Source: Tigriopus japonicus
Lineage: Eukaryota > Arthropoda > Copepoda > Harpacticoida > Harpacticidae
Reading direction: 5' to 3'
Length of the DNA stretch: 64,000 nt
Assembly (NCBI GenBank): GCA_010645155.1
Contig: JAAGOF010000323.1
Span: 937,845-1,001,844, forward strand
Shown piece by piece: positions 12,701 through 25,150 of the stretch. Made by a program: the position numbers and the translations under genes. The first letter of the stretch is position 1. The number at the start of each line of letters is the position of its first letter. Below the pieces are notes generated by a model. The model ran no database searches. It was not told the DNA's origin and worked only from the letters and a program-made list of their open reading frames with translations.

Positions 12701-15700
12701 TCTTTCTTCTCGTTTCGCGACATTTGCTCACTTTGGCCGATTCCCAAGTGCATCCGGATCTCGGAGAACACGAATGACAAGAGTGAAGAGCCCCACACCA
12801 TTCTTTGGGCGTGGCTCCTAAACCCGCCTCCACACATTCCTCAGTGCGTTGATAGGTTCTCTTCTCTTTCTCTTCACAAGCAGGACTCCATGTACAATGG
12901 TCATGACACCAAACACAATCTGATGTAGTCGATACACAAGCAGTACACGTGTCTAAAGACTGACACACGGACGTGTTGTTATTAGGAGCCTCGTGATTCA
13001 GACATGTCTCCATTCCTTGAGAAAGAAAGAAAAAAAGGTCGTGTTTAGATTTGTTTGAGAAAAAATTAGGTGCCAGAAATCTTGTTGACTTTCGAGTATG
13101 CAAATAGAGATTAGATCTGCATTCTGGGCAAAATTCAAATTGATTTGGCAGTTGCTCAATCACAAAAATGAGTAATTTGAAAAAGATGGGAATTCCACTC
13201 TTTAAATTCATTTGACTTTGAGTCCGAGCAGGGCTTGATAAAGCATATAAATGCTAATTTGGAAGAATGCATTTCTGATCTATTTTCGTTCAGTTGGTTA
13301 ATCTCTCTGATATTTGTGTAAGACGTGCAAAATGCTTTTTTTGCAAATTCCAACCTGGGAAATGAGATTTTTAAGGACTTTCCTGGAAGTGGAAAATCTT
13401 GAAAATTCTTAAGGCTTACCAGATTTTAGACGATTTGCAGGATGTCGGAGACACTGATCTCGTTTCGTGTCCCATACACATTTAACGCCAACTTTGCTCT
13501 TGAGGCAAGCGGCTCTGTTTTTGAACATGTTGCAATCCCCGGGATGAAAGGCAATCAAATCATTCTTCAACACCCCATGGAAGCCACCATGGATCAACAT
13601 GGTGTCATTCTTTAGAACCGTTGTATGACCATATCTAAAAAAAGAGTAGGAAAATACAAAACCATTCTACGTTGGTGCCATCCGTTCGTCTCTTACCGAG
13701 CCAAGTCCACGTCAAGGTTTTTGGGAATGGCATCTTGTGCATTGTGCCACTTATCACATACGATATCGTAGACTAGAAGATCAGCGGAGAAGCATTTGGC
13801 TCCGTGACTAAAGGAGGTGTCATTATGGGTGTTGCCACCAAAAACAATCATGAGACCATGTGAGGCCACCGCAGAATGAAGATAGCGATACGAGCCACTA
13901 AAACTATGTCGAGTCCTGCAAAAGTAATCGGTATTGAAAGCTAGCCTAATCATCATCCCAATGCTTGTCTGTCTCACCATGTCCTTGAGATTGGATCGAA
14001 GGAGAACAATTCATTAGTGATGACCGCCGAAGAAGCCAAATTGGAGACAAATCCGCCGTAGACGTAGATCTTGTTGGTGATCTCGTCCCAGACTGAACTA
14101 TGTCCCAAACCACCTCGAACAGGAAATCCAGATGTTGGCACAATACTCCATTCGTTGTTGCCTAAGAAAGGAATCCAATTCGTTTATGAATTGTACCGTG
14201 ATTTTTCGCCGCTCTTTAAGTGGAGATCGGAATCTTAGCTAATGAAAAATGGAAATAATGGCTAATTTTTGGTTGAAAACTCTTTCGAAAAAATGAGGGG
14301 ATCGTAGCCCTAAAAATGATTTTGCAGCAAGATTCATATGATGTTAAAATTCAATCTTTTCTGAGAGCCATGATTTCCCATTTAGGATTTTAAAGAAAAC
14401 TAACATTCGCTTCACCTAGATGGCTCTTGCATGATTTATCATGCCCTTAACCCATCCTACTAGAGTGCCCTCTCTTGTTCTCAAAATGAACAACTCGCCA
14501 TCAGCGCAAGCCTTCTTAAGGAAGCAAAGTTGAGCTTCAATCTCAGAGAAAAATGACAATCAGCGCCATCTTGAGAAGGAAACATTTGTGGGTGCTTCTG
14601 TAAAATATTTATACTCGATTTGTGATTACTCAGTGTGACTTTTTACTTTTTGAACACACTAATATCGTAGTAGCTGAAGAGAAATCCATTTTAAGATGGA
14701 AGCTGCAATTTTGGTAACAAATCAAAGTTGAGGATAGATCTGAAATCAAGGGACTTTGCCCCTGTTTTGCCTCCATCTAGTGGCGATTTTTGTAATTTTC
14801 AATTAACTTTCTTAACAGAATAATTTTAAAAATCTAAAAAACGAGGGAAAACCGAGAAGGTTTTTCTTCAAAGTTGGAAATAGTTTAATTGTTCCAAAAC
14901 AGTAAGCTACAGTAGTTTTGACCAATTAGTTTTTTAGTTCTAAAAATCATTTCAACTATATCCAACCAAATATCCATTCTCCTTACCAAAATGATATTCT
15001 TGAACAGTGTCGAGATATCCGTATTTTGGCGAATGCCCAAAGATGACAATCATTCTGTTGGAAACCACGGTTGCAGTGTGTCCCATACTATGAATGGGAC
15101 CACAGAGCTTGTGGTCTTCGTTGATCATACACTGACCACTCTCGGTTTCCACTCGATCCCAAGAGAGGAGATCTAGATCGAGTGCCCAAAGCTCTTTTGA
15201 GGTGTGCCCGGATCGCATGGTACCCCCGTACATATAAATCTGGAACACGACGAGAAAAGTTGGAACTTTCAATGCAGATCTCAAAGTTTAAAGTTCTACA
15301 GTTTGCCACGCTTCGGTTCTTCAAACAACTTGTTCTAACTCGAGAGGATTCAAATTTGATCCTCTGCTAACAAACAATTAGTTAAAAGCCGAAGCTTATA
15401 ATGCCCATACATTAAGAAAACTAAAGGGGATTTGCTTAAAGTACAAATTAAACTCTCATATTTTTGACGGAAAAGCCGAAGAAGCCCTACAATAATTGGC
15501 AGTTCCGTCAAAATGACGTCAAAAGCAATTTCGTCTTGCCACCGTCAATCTTAATGGGCTTCCAGAAATACTCGCAATGAAAAGCTCCATCCACCAACAC
15601 TAACAACAACAAAGGCGCGCAATGCTCTAACACGCCAAGCAAAAACCAACATGAGGCCATATTATTTCCATTCTAGCCTCATTTCCCATACTCATTCCTA

Positions 15701-18700
15701 TTACGATTTGAATGATGATCTCGGATCTTACACGGTAGAGGGTTGTTATAGTTTTAAAGCCCAAAAAAGCTTTACACTGGTGAATTGTAACAAGTGAGAT
15801 CCAACACCTAATTTGTGGTCCAAACTGGTGTTTACCTTATATTTTGTATTCGTTGTCTAAAGAATCCAAGCAAAATTTAGCCCACTAATGGGCACTCAAA
15901 GAACGGATTTTTTCGGAATAAACTTGCTTAACCCCAACAAGCAGAGTAAAACTATTTTTGAACCTCTGACAATTGCAACACCAAATTTCTGCATTGCTAG
16001 TCCAGCACATAACAGTGGGTGCTCTTGGGAGTATCATTCTTGTAAACAATCAAAGGTTCACAGATCAATCCGATTTTAGAAGAACCCGCTGTTACCCCAA
16101 ACTATTTTCCTCAGTAATATTTATACACCATAATTATCCATATCATGTATCAAAATTGATTCTTGGTTTGTCATTGCGACACTAATAATGGACAATCCTG
16201 AACCTTTACAGACAAGTATTATACTCAGAAGAGACAACACCCCCCATAAATCCCACCTTTCTCTCATGGATAACCGCCGAATGTCCGTATCGGAAGCTCG
16301 GACCTTTATTCGATTTGGCCTTCACTTCCTGCCAATTGGCTTGGGCCGCCGAGAGGTCATCCAGTCTGTCAATATCCAATTTCAAGACCATATGTCTGGG
16401 CTGATGGTCGAACGTCTCACCCCCAATCACCCACATTTGACCGAACTCATCGATCATGGAGGCGTGCGAAGTTCGAGCCACCGGAACCTCAGCCGAGGGG
16501 TCATCTCGGGTCAACACGCTCCAATAGCCGTTACTAACAGCTTGTGAGCACGATTCGCCCGTCCAACCACTGAAGCAATCGCATCGCTTCTTTCTTTTGT
16601 CACACACGCCATGAGGCACATTGTCCAATGAGGCGCAATTATTCGGACACGCCGGAATAGAACAGGCCGGCCCTTTGAAGTCCTCGTCACATCGACACTC
16701 GCCCGTGCTTTCATCACAAGAGCCGTTGCCTGAACAGGTCTGGTCATGACGTTCACTAGGACAGGCGTTCACACTGAAGGTGATGTTGAAGCCCGTCATG
16801 TTGTAGGCTACGTCTGAATAGAAATGGAGTAACATGGACCCGGAGGTCCCGATGAGCTCGGGCACGCGTTGGATTTGGTATCGATCATGTCGGACCATGC
16901 CCGAATAAACGGCTTTGAGATCGGAAAAGACCTGGAAGAGGGGGAAAAAATATGAGAAGGCGTATTTTGGTATATTCGATTTACGTAGAGTTATAGCTGA
17001 GAGTTTATTTTTAGACCATGATTTCGGAGAAAAGTGGTGGTTGGCGGGGTCATGATGGTGAAACGTTTGAAATTACGCCTCAAAGCTTTCGTGTACTGTA
17101 CAATATGCGAGTCAAAAGCCCAAGATGAGGATGAATACAAACGCCTAAAGACGTCTGCTCGTTTTTATTACCATTTTGGAACAAATAAACAACATTTAAA
17201 ACAATCCTACGAAACCCTTTTCTGAACATTCATCTGTCCAAAAGAGACGATTAGCAGAACACATCCAAGAACACGTGGCCATCAACAGACAAGAGCCTTA
17301 TTAACATGACATTGCCAACTTATTTTGGTTCATAACAAATCTTTGAAGGTACTGTATACCTGACATAAATTGCGTTTTTGGCAAAAACACCATCAAAAAC
17401 GAAAGAGCTGTTTTGCTCTGATACCGTTCGTCAGTTTAATGCAGTTGCTTGTTACGGCTTTTCCAGCAGAGAAAGATCACCCGCCTCTTGACTAAGAGTA
17501 CAAATGGGTTTTCGTAACTAGGGGTACGTATTATGAGTTTGGAAGTGAATCGGCGACTTTTCCTCCTACTAGTTCTGATCCGTTTCGAGGCCATCATCCT
17601 GGCTCAGACACACGGAGACCCAAAGAGATGAGGATTGAGGACACACTGCTCACCGAAGACGAAAGGCCTTGATGAAAAAGGGCTTTCCTTTTGGCTCTTT
17701 TTTAAGAGACTAAGAGAGAGAAGGAGAGCAGAGGTCACACATCTCGCCTGAAGGAGAGGCCTTTGTCAAGCCTTCAGATCCAATTTGCCTCACTTCATTG
17801 CTTACAACCTCTTAAAATTGTCGAAATGAAACCAAGTTTCCGACAAAAGAAATTTGTATAAGTTTGAAGCCCCGTCAGCCAATAGCTTTAAGATCAAAAA
17901 ACGACCATTGAATCGAAGTACGTACACTGCAATTAAGAGAGTGGTCCGATGTCTTTTCAGTAGTTGTGAAGATCAACAATCATTCTAAGATGTAGGTCAA
18001 TGATACGAGACGAACTAGAGAACAACGCTAGGAAATACAGTTGTAGGAATTACGTTGAATGGCTCAGTCCATCTAGGTTTGTCCGACTTTTGTTTCACAG
18101 ACAACTAACTACCTTGGTTCTTGATTGCCGTCGAGAACTTCATTCAAACTTACCGAGTCGCCATCAAAGATGTAGAGATGATCCCATCCGCACTCAGTGG
18201 CAAACTCTTTGATGTGAAGACGGATTTTGGCATTCTCGATGGGAGACTCGATGAGCCAGGTGCATTTGGAATCCACGGTATAATTTCCAATAGCATCCGC
18301 CAACCAACCTTTGGTACTATTCAATCTGGAAGACAATAAAGCCAGGCAAACGTTTCAGTATTTAATCAATCATTTTGGCTGGATATGCGAATGTGACATT
18401 TTGTAAAAAATCTTTTTTTTTGTTACAGAAGCCAATATCGAGCGGTTCGAGATACTGGTAGATTTGGCAATAAACTTTTCAATTAAAACCACATCGGGAA
18501 GAAAAAAATATATGTATTTGTTTACTTGAAAAACTAACCGTATGCTAGGGCAAGAACATCTAGAATAGAGAAATTCTAGATGTCCGTGGCTAGGGGTATG
18601 CAGAGTATGCGCAATCAGCATTAACAGAAATGAACATCCTCGATCACAATGGCTGCTTTGATCTACATTTTATCGTGTATGGATTACTTAAATATTTTCA

Positions 18701-21700
18701 TTTCCTCATGCAGGTTTGGTAAGTTTGAAGTGCATAAATTCGTGGTCTCGTTACTCAGACATTAACTATCGCAAACCTGACTTCAAACCAAATATGACGT
18801 ACTTAATGTGAATAGATTTGGGGATTGTGAGAGGCAGGTTTGAAATGAACTATTTTATTCAAGGTTCATTCATTCACTTCATGTTTGAGTAACAATAGCG
18901 GTGTATTGACCTCTTTTATGACATTTCGTCGGATGCAAAAAATCTACCCTTCAAAGAGGTTTGCTCTTGTCAATGATCTGTTTCCAATAAAACCATAAAG
19001 CTCTTTTAAATCTCATTTTGGATATCTTTAACGTTTATGAATCTTATTGACAACAGAGAAGCCGTAGGTTCTCCTGAGTTCAAAACTGTATGCATATGGC
19101 TCTTCCGTTTTGGTTTGGTAAAGTTTAGTTACAACAACATGAACATAAACAAATAAGAGGATGTTACGCATTTGCTTGCCCTACCAAATAAATTAACATC
19201 CATACTGTTTGATTGATTGACTCCACTCTCAAAGCAGCTCCTTTCAGCAACATCAGCAAGCCGAAAATGATGTTTTGGAAAGAGAATATCTATTCAAATT
19301 TACATACAAGTGAGACCCAGTTTCTTCTTTCAGTTTTCATCTATCCGTTTGTACCGATACACCAGAATTTCTCTTTTTTGCTTTTGATGTTTTACAGTTT
19401 ACAATGTCTATCTTCGATCCCAGGCAACGTTGGATGACGATGATTTTCTAGCCTGCCTGGCATTCCATACGCGTTTTCAGTGATCAAATTTGAACCCACT
19501 ATCGCATTCCATTACGAGGATTTGATATTTTGTCCAAAGCTTCGAAGCTTGCCTAGCTTTGCGTTGTATTTAGTAATCCGTGGGATCAATCCAAAATTAG
19601 CCTATCACTCACGCGAACACTTATTTTACAATGTTTACAAATAATTAGTCCGAAACGCAATCTCTGACTTCATCTCAGTAAACATGGCACCAAACATCAG
19701 GGAAACACGGTGTAAAACTATCGTTGTTTTGTTTGCTTTTTGGCGGATTTCCTAATCCAAAACTCAATTTTCGAGGGCTCTCATTAACACAAGTACGTTC
19801 AAAAGTGAAATGAACGAGTATTGGAGCAGAAAATGGATTCGGATGCTATTACGCAAGATGAAATCATGACGCGGAAAAAGCACGAAAGGCCAAATGTTCG
19901 CTCAAAATAGTTGAATGGAGTGTAAACTGAGCGAGATTGTGGACTAAAATCAGAAATCAATTGACATTGAAGGTGAAGCCATATGCTGGAAAAGAGTACA
20001 TTAACATAATCGTACTACCTCGATCGTGTAATAGAAGCTCCGCATGATAAACGCGGATCTTGGCTAACCATCCTTGACGAGCTTGGTTTATTCCCCCACA
20101 TCATGACGTTCTTTATGCAAGTGGGGAAATTCTGTGGCAGAGATTAAGCGTCGTCGAATTCATATCTGAGTCGTAAAGACTAGAGAAATGTCGACCCATG
20201 AAAGTGGGAGATTATCGATAGTTGCCATGACATTTAGCAGAAATTGCAAAAAACGGAACAATTTACTAGAACCTTCCAACGCCTCCATCCAAATCGAGGC
20301 AAAAACAACAACGGTTCTCATTCAGCTGTCATCAAGCGCAACCACAAGAGAACGTTCATAAATGTGTAATTTCTCAACTACAATAAGCGCGAGTATTGCA
20401 AGTGAACAAATAGTTATTAGGGATTTATATTAAGTATTCAGAGATGTTTTTGAGGAGGTACTATATGATGATTATGAACGACTTTAAAGAAATGCAAGCA
20501 ACTGATATGTTGATAAAGTTGAAAGATTCAACATATCGTAAATTCGAATGACTGGTTATGATGCCTTAATAGAGTGTGATAAAGAGAATCCTGAAAACAT
20601 AACAAATTTCTTGTTTGTGGGGAATACAATTCAAGTTTTCTTCATCTATTTTCCACAATTTCGGCAGAAGACAAACAAAACTAAACAGGATTTAAGGTCA
20701 TTTTCGATTCATATTATGCAACATGAAGGCCAAAAGAAACTGGGTTTATACTCATCTTTAATACAAGAACACAACCCAATCAAAGCCAATATTGGTTCGG
20801 GCTTTTTATAAGCATTATTCCCTAGGTCAAGTGGTCAAACACGTGCAAAGAATGCCCCAGGGATGATACAAAGGTGAAATTGCATCCAAGGCTTTGGTTC
20901 ATTTGCAATCCCCACGATAATTTCATTTGGGTTGGATCAGAGACAAAAGGCTCTGCCATTCATTCCCCAATGAATATGAACACTCTAAAGATTCATGATG
21001 AAGGCCAAGAAGCACTGAATTTCTGGAGTGAGAGGCTAACGATGAGGATTATGATTTCCTGTAGGATTAATTCAATTGCGTTCTTCTGCATACTAGACCT
21101 GGCTTGTATTCAGTAGACTACGTATTTCAATTTTCAGCTCAATCGAATGCCGGAGTGAAAAGTTATGCCTTCTCAAACTTAGAAACTGAAGAGAGCATAG
21201 AATGAATGAGTTCGCCCTTTTGTGGCAAAACAATTACCAGAAAAGGGCTAGTTCATTCATTCTCGGTAAAAGTTGCATTGAACTTTGAGTGAGCATAACT
21301 TTTGACTCAGACGTTCGATTGAGCTGAAAAATGAAATACGTGTTTCACTTAGTATAAGCAAGGTCTCATTTGCAGAAGAACGTAATTGAATTGTTCCTCC
21401 TGGAAATCATGAATCCTCTCGTTAGCATCCCAGTCCAGAGAAATTTATCGGTTCTTGTGAAGGCCAGTGGCTGTAGTTTTCAATAATACAGATTCATGAA
21501 AGTATGGCTTGTAAAATCATAATGGTAAGATTTGAAAGATTGTTTATACTATAATAACTCCCACATTACTATTAGCGCCACCGTTTGTTACCAGAAGAGG
21601 GCATTTCTGAATCAATCCTCTCAAATGAGTTATCCAAATGGGCGTGGAAATCAGAGAGCATATTTTCTTTTTAAGAATTTGTACAAAGTTGCCAAGGAAA

Positions 21701-21882
21701 GCTTTGTTTCCTCTATTGTATAAAAAGAACATTAGCAACGGTACAAATTTACGGATACATTGGAAGGAGGTCAAATAAGCTTCGAGGAATGTTTTCGTTT
21801 CAACAAAAAAGAAAGAAACACTACATTCTACCAATATCGATCCAATGAATGGTTTCCATTGCTAATTGATGTTCGTATCAAG

Positions 21883-21927
<45 letters not shown>

Positions 21928-23186
21928 TCTTTCCCTCTGGAAGTTGCCGGAATTTGGGTTGGATAAACATTGCTCTTGAGCTGGATATTTTGGGTGGAAG
22001 AACATGGAGAGGAGGCCTACTGACTGATTGCCTCTCTTCATTCCGGGAAACCAAAGTGAAGAGCCTTCTTTTTGACTTGATTGTCGATCAATGGTTAATT
22101 GAAAATGATTCCAAGCAGACATTATGTAAAAAATTGATCCTCACAAAAAATGTATCCTTGAACTTTTTGTTGGAGTGACTCACGTAGAATTAACTTCTGG
22201 GGCGTAACTCAGTGCTAAATGAAGCGGGTTTTTTTCTTCAAAAAATCATAAAATAAGTTGGATTTAGCTCATCTTCGAGCATGATTAAGAATGGTTTGCA
22301 TATTACAAACCTCTGTCCAAGCATCTAGTATCTAATTTAAATAATCTCCGATGAGCACGAGACGAGGATAATTTAAGTCATGCTTGGTTCTTGACCTTAG
22401 GAAATGGATATCATAGAGATACTGGATGATGCCCGAGTAACAAGTCCTTAAGACATTTTGATTATGGTCAAATCCTTGAGAGCCAATTTTGAATGTCGAT
22501 CCCATATCATACAATTGGTATAATGTAGGATGCAAATGGTATAACGACCGGGCCTTGAAATTTTCAAATTCCAGGTTTTAGATTTGGGCATTATTTCTGG
22601 ACCTCTAGATGTCGGACGACCAACCATTTAATTGGCTAACTGGGAATTGATGTCTAACTGGTATTTACAACCGTTTCACAAATCGTACCATCCGAACCTT
22701 TGATTGAGAAGACACCAAATTGCAACGCATGCCTGTGAAGTCAGTCAGCCTATTGGAATCAAAACAAGAAATACTGTTCACGCCGTTCAGCCTCAATATT
22801 TTGGAGCTTTTATAATTCGTGCACTCATCAACCTCCTTATCCCTTCTACAGATTGGCAAGCCATTCCCAATCATGACCTTGTTCGTGTCTTACTTGATTT
22901 TTCCGCCACAAAGATGGCACTCTCGTCCCCGCCATCCGGGAAAACACTGACATCGCGCGGTCAACTCATCGCACACGCCATTGCCGCACGGACTCGGACA
23001 CGGCGAGGTCGGAGGCGTGGCCGGCGTGGACAGCAAGGCCTCGGACTGACCCAAAGTGGCACCACCCCCACTCAAAGTGGGCGTGACATCCGTGCCCAGG
23101 CCTCTTTGCGAAGCCCAAACCTGCCAAGGATGGAATGAGAGCAAACAGATCCCCCAAACTAAAAGCGGCCAAGGCCAATGAGCCAT
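6694..23186 (-). CDS. Atrn: Attractin (membrane form), 15 coding exons
   Basis: Large single-pass membrane protein of the attractin/distracted family. Exons I reconstruct: 23186-22894, 18325-18154, 16931-16257, 15239-14987, 14161-13978, 13915-13697, 13634-13420, 13015-12671, 10686-10501, 10116-9736, 9667-9521, 9460-9318, 9249-9005, 8665-8163, 6797-6694. All junctions are GT-AG with matching phase, giving about 1354 residues (human 1429). Order: signal peptide, EGF (about 62-93), CUB, two EGF modules, six kelch blades (about 300-640), PSI repeats, laminin-type EGFs, membrane segment (about 1153-1170) and a cytoplasmic tail keeping the family block PIALEPC...AAVL and SGLAVASALV-like residues. 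The C-type lectin module of human ATRN is absent between residues 785 and 786, where the intron holds another gene. The last exon is proposed from phase fit and a basic tail; read-through of exon 14 would instead stop at 8131. An insertion rich in Ser/Gly lies in the tail. Confidence 0.93.
8381..8391 (-). other. Perfect Pol III B-box match inside attractin exon 14
   Basis: On the minus strand these bases read GGTTCGAATCC, a full match to the tRNA B box, inside the coding exon for the cytoplasmic tail. The flanking Ser/Gly/Gln-rich peptide of about 60 residues has no counterpart in human attractin as I remember it. This may be chance or a trace of a tRNA-derived SINE absorbed into the exon. 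No A box or cloverleaf was found. Confidence 0.3.
10275..10280 (-). other. Possible ATTAAA poly(A) signal for the nested transcript
   Basis: On the minus strand ATTAAA occurs in the intron between attractin exons 9 and 10. If the nested gene ends here, its 3' UTR would contain all of host exon 9. This is only a weak hexamer match; another ATTAAA lies near 10347-10352. Confidence 0.2.
10716..12374 (-). CDS. Nested gene: 2OG-Fe(II) dioxygenase-like ectodomain fused to CTR copper transporter
   Basis: Uninterrupted 552-residue frame wholly inside an attractin intron, on the same strand. Residues 1-20 are a signal peptide. Residues 30-280 look like a double-stranded beta-helix dioxygenase: His186-x-Asp188, distal His249 and Arg261 fit the HxD...H...R metal/2OG triad. 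Residues 325-390 are Cys-rich (ten Cys). Residues 394-506 match the CTR/SLC31 family: TDMLMGGF, a first helix ending in LRRR, a second with MLVVM (MxxxM, 478-482) and a third with GIIIG (GxxxG, 495-499). The tail has Cys/His pairs (CC 516-517, CC 542-543). CTR proteins import Cu(I) as trimers; an oxygenase head would sit outside the cell or in the lumen. The stop lies 29 nt before attractin exon 9 with no AATAAA between, so its 3' UTR probably runs into host exons. The CTR call is firm, the oxygenase call fair; activity is inference. Confidence 0.85.
   Translation of the reverse strand: MMKTFLCVLLVLFTSSQLQGIRVPPKIPEVTFNDLKLIVKGEKSSDLLRIDPSKKISCFGVRFEEQEGVQNSMNDLKASAPRCFRGIKGLSEVQMLDGATRQIFATEEREYPDCISLPMHHLSNVFDQIELEVVKLIQGGDDRPFQYQVGEKAFNLSDAPRKDHVNVYHHRFGPERDSKSFMVPFHRDNGLFLILTPFPDHPLTIKLENGNTISTKHLVPSTILVLMGLGTTDWLFQGVEHPDFWATPHAVPSMDPRIKNRTVYARMKVVPNEAIPILPVGDRSQKFLTFDQVFKRTVPDSSRKMFSSETETVFDNWTRVMEQSCEEGSAYCWMGCLSVPDDCDSTEDNLTCVTAAQDPCFADSMNPSCHWECSKAVKLKQNVPNEDLFCRGATDMLMGGFEASGNNGFCIILFIRYWTLNTRWKFACGCLVTMFLGFLIEFMIYLRRRVSRKVHGKYRKLCMIGCFGVNLFLGYLAMLVVMTYSLELFLCTIFGIIIGHFVFNIQEPVTESIDPCCAAHEDHLSLSLYHVEIDQSDHQKKCCSSSNPAISN
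14162..14986 (-). other. Attractin intron 4, no content recognised
   Basis: This 825-bp intron splits a kelch blade between exons 4 and 5 of attractin. I see no secondary gene, repeat array or conserved structure in it. The neighbouring intron 15240-16256 is also featureless to the eye. Confidence 0.6.
16932..18153 (-). other. Attractin intron 2, no content recognised
   Basis: This 1222-bp intron interrupts the CUB domain after the Asp-Gly-Asp-Ser residues. Only short random frames are present and no repeat or RNA gene stands out. Confidence 0.6.
18556..18583. repeat. Perfect 11-bp hairpin
   Basis: ACATCTAGAAT (18556-18566) and its exact reverse complement ATTCTAGATGT (18573-18583) flank a six-base loop AGAGAA, in attractin intron 1. 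The function is unknown. Confidence 0.7.
21010..21450. repeat. Large imperfect foldback (inverted repeat, about 200-bp arms)
   Basis: The two halves are imperfect reverse complements around a centre at about 21231. Near the loop, GCCCTTTTGTGG (21214-21225) pairs with CCAGAAAAGGGC (21237-21248). Further out, GAATGAATGA pairs with TCATTCATTC, AAAAGTTATGC with GCATAACTTTT, TTTCAGCTCAATCGA with TCGATTGAGCTGAAA, and GTTCTTCTGCA with TGCAGAAGAAC. Outermost, GGCTAACGA (from about 21033) pairs near 21418-21427. By eye the arms are about 80-85% identical. It could be a foldback transposon/MITE or, if transcribed within the attractin pre-mRNA, a hairpin-RNA source of siRNAs. Confidence 0.85.
21884..21926. 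repeat. Tetranucleotide microsatellite (GCTT)n
   Basis: About eleven uninterrupted GCTT units in attractin intron 1. It opens long Leu/Ala/Cys or Lys/Gln/Ala/Ser frames on both strands that should not be taken as genes. Confidence 0.95.
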
Positions 23187-23371
23187 GATGGGTGCTTGAA
23201 CACACCCCCAGACCCCCTAGACACGCCCACTAACGCATGAGCTTAGCACTTCACTAATGGAGCGAGAGATGGATCGCAGCCCCGCCTACCCCACGAGGCG
23301 TGTTTGTTTCGAGTCCAAGGGCGGTGGTGGGTGGGCTGGAATCGTTTGAGGCTTCTCTTATTCTTGTTCCA

Positions 23372-23397
23372 CACTCACTCACTCACTCACTCACTCA
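23372..23397. repeat. (CACT)n microsatellite upstream of attractin
   Basis: Six tandem CACT units about 190 bp upstream of the attractin start codon, probably in the promoter or 5' UTR. Confidence 0.9.
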
Positions 23398-24999
23398 TTG
23401 TGTTATGCATTGAGTGTGACTGCAAGACTGCATACATACAACTGACTCGATCTATCAGTTAGTGTGTCAGAAGACTGAGTGAGATGGGAGGGCGGAGTTG
23501 CCAGATTTTATTTTGAAGGAATATTGCCATTGGATGAAGTAGATGGCACTTTTGACCATTTGTTATGTGGCAATTTTGGTGACAAAGACAATCGATGGAA
23601 AACAGTTTAATATTGAAGTAAAATTTTATTTCTATTGTTTTTGTCCCGAATATATGAAAATTCAGTCGTTTGCTAAAAGGCATAAAATAGATTTGTAAAA
23701 TGACAGGTTTTAAGTATGTATTTCATTAGAGAAAACTAACTTGCAACGTACAAACAAGAGAAGGCAAGAACGCGAATTTTCAAAGATTTTAGGAGTTAAC
23801 TGATCATTTTCGCACTTAGTTTTACCCTTGAAGAGAATATCCTCAGTTGATAATTATTGATACCAAACTGATTCAAAGGTAACTATTTGTTTGTTTGTTT
23901 TTCAAATTCGCCCTATGATGCCCTAACACTGGTTGTCAGTAAAAAGTAAAAAGTAAAAGTCTTTTGAAATGAATTCCTCAAAATGGGCAAGAAAAATGAA
24001 CTCAAGTTCAAAGCACGGTAAAATGTAACTTATTTGCCAAGATCGAGAAAAATGCTGTATTCATTTGGAGTTAGTAATAGTTGCCGTAAAGTTAGCAATT
24101 TGAGAAAAAAATATATTTAAAAAAATAATGACCCAGGAGAGTTCTGGCTCGAGGGGAAAATTCTTTGCCATTTTTACTAAAAGTGGCATCAAAACTGTCA
24201 TGAGGCAACCATGGAGCAGAGAAGAACTGTCTGTACAGTACATACAGTAAGCATTAGTTCGGTGTGCCAGAGATGGCTAGCCAAGAGGATGCAACAACAG
24301 TTGTTTGCATGATTCCAAAAAGGACTAGCTGATAAGGTGTTAGAAGTCATTTTTTTCACGATACAGTGAATTGATACATAAAGCATCTACACATCTTTAA
24401 CTAATGCTACCCTGCCTCTTTCAGTAGGCTAAAATATGATTGTGGACACGTTCGATTATTTGGACACTGACAATTTTCGTGACATCTGCAATTGATGGAA
24501 ATACATGGTGCACAGTTTTGTAAAATTTCAAATAAGCTTGATTCCTTCAAAATATATTTGATGAAGTGCCTTGAGCTATGAGCTTTGATTGAGAGTAATG
24601 ATTACAGGGCGGGAAAAAGTTGGAAAAACGCTGACGGCAGGTTTTTTAATTAACAAATATGGCCAAAAAAGTGTTTTAGCTTTAAATGGCTTTTAAAGTT
24701 ATTTTTCTTCTCAATTACTCAAAACTTTACTGGGAACTTTTCGCAACAGGGAATTCCATTCCTTGTAGCATTAATGAAAAAATAAGCAACCCACCAAAAA
24801 AAAATAAGTTTCTTAATGGGCCAAAATTATTGGGTTTGTTTTCGTTCGACTACATTTTACTCTCAATTTTTCAGGTCAAAAACTTTTTGACTCGTTCTTT
24901 CACCTTGAAAATATTGAATTTGAGTTTTTAAAAATCGTTTTTTCCTCTTCAAATTTGTAGAAAATACGAAAATAAGTTAAACATTGGTTTTGAAACTTC

Positions 25000-25150
25000 A
25001 TTAGCCCAAAATCACAAATAATGTTTTTCAAAAGTTTCAAAAGGAACTTTTTCCTCGTTGTTCTTGTAATGAAATTTTTTAGCCCAAAATCACAAATAAT
25101 GTTTTTAAAAGTTTCAATAATGAACTTTTTCCTCGTTGTACTAGTTATAA
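25000..25150. repeat. 78-bp direct tandem duplication, two copies
   Basis: The block beginning TTAGCCCAAAATCACAAATA recurs with a period of 78 bp (AGCCC at 25003 and 25081), followed in both copies by AATGTTTTT, AAAAGTTTCAA and AACTTTTTCCTCGTTGT. By eye the copies differ at a handful of bases. It is non-coding, and the recent local duplication explains it. Confidence 0.85.

Larger units (their letters stand above)
18326..22893 (-). other. Attractin intron 1 (4.6 kb) with structured elements
   Basis: The long first intron separates the signal peptide/EGF exon from the CUB exon. It contains an 11-bp hairpin at 18556-18583, a foldback of about 440 bp centred on 21231 and a tetranucleotide repeat at 21884-21926, all listed separately. 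No internal gene is supported. Large first introns often carry regulatory elements, but I cannot point to a specific one. Confidence 0.7.

Noticed and set aside
21862..22178. Frames with LACLLACLLA or KQASKQASKQAS runs
   Set aside because: They are products of the GCTT microsatellite inside an attractin intron.
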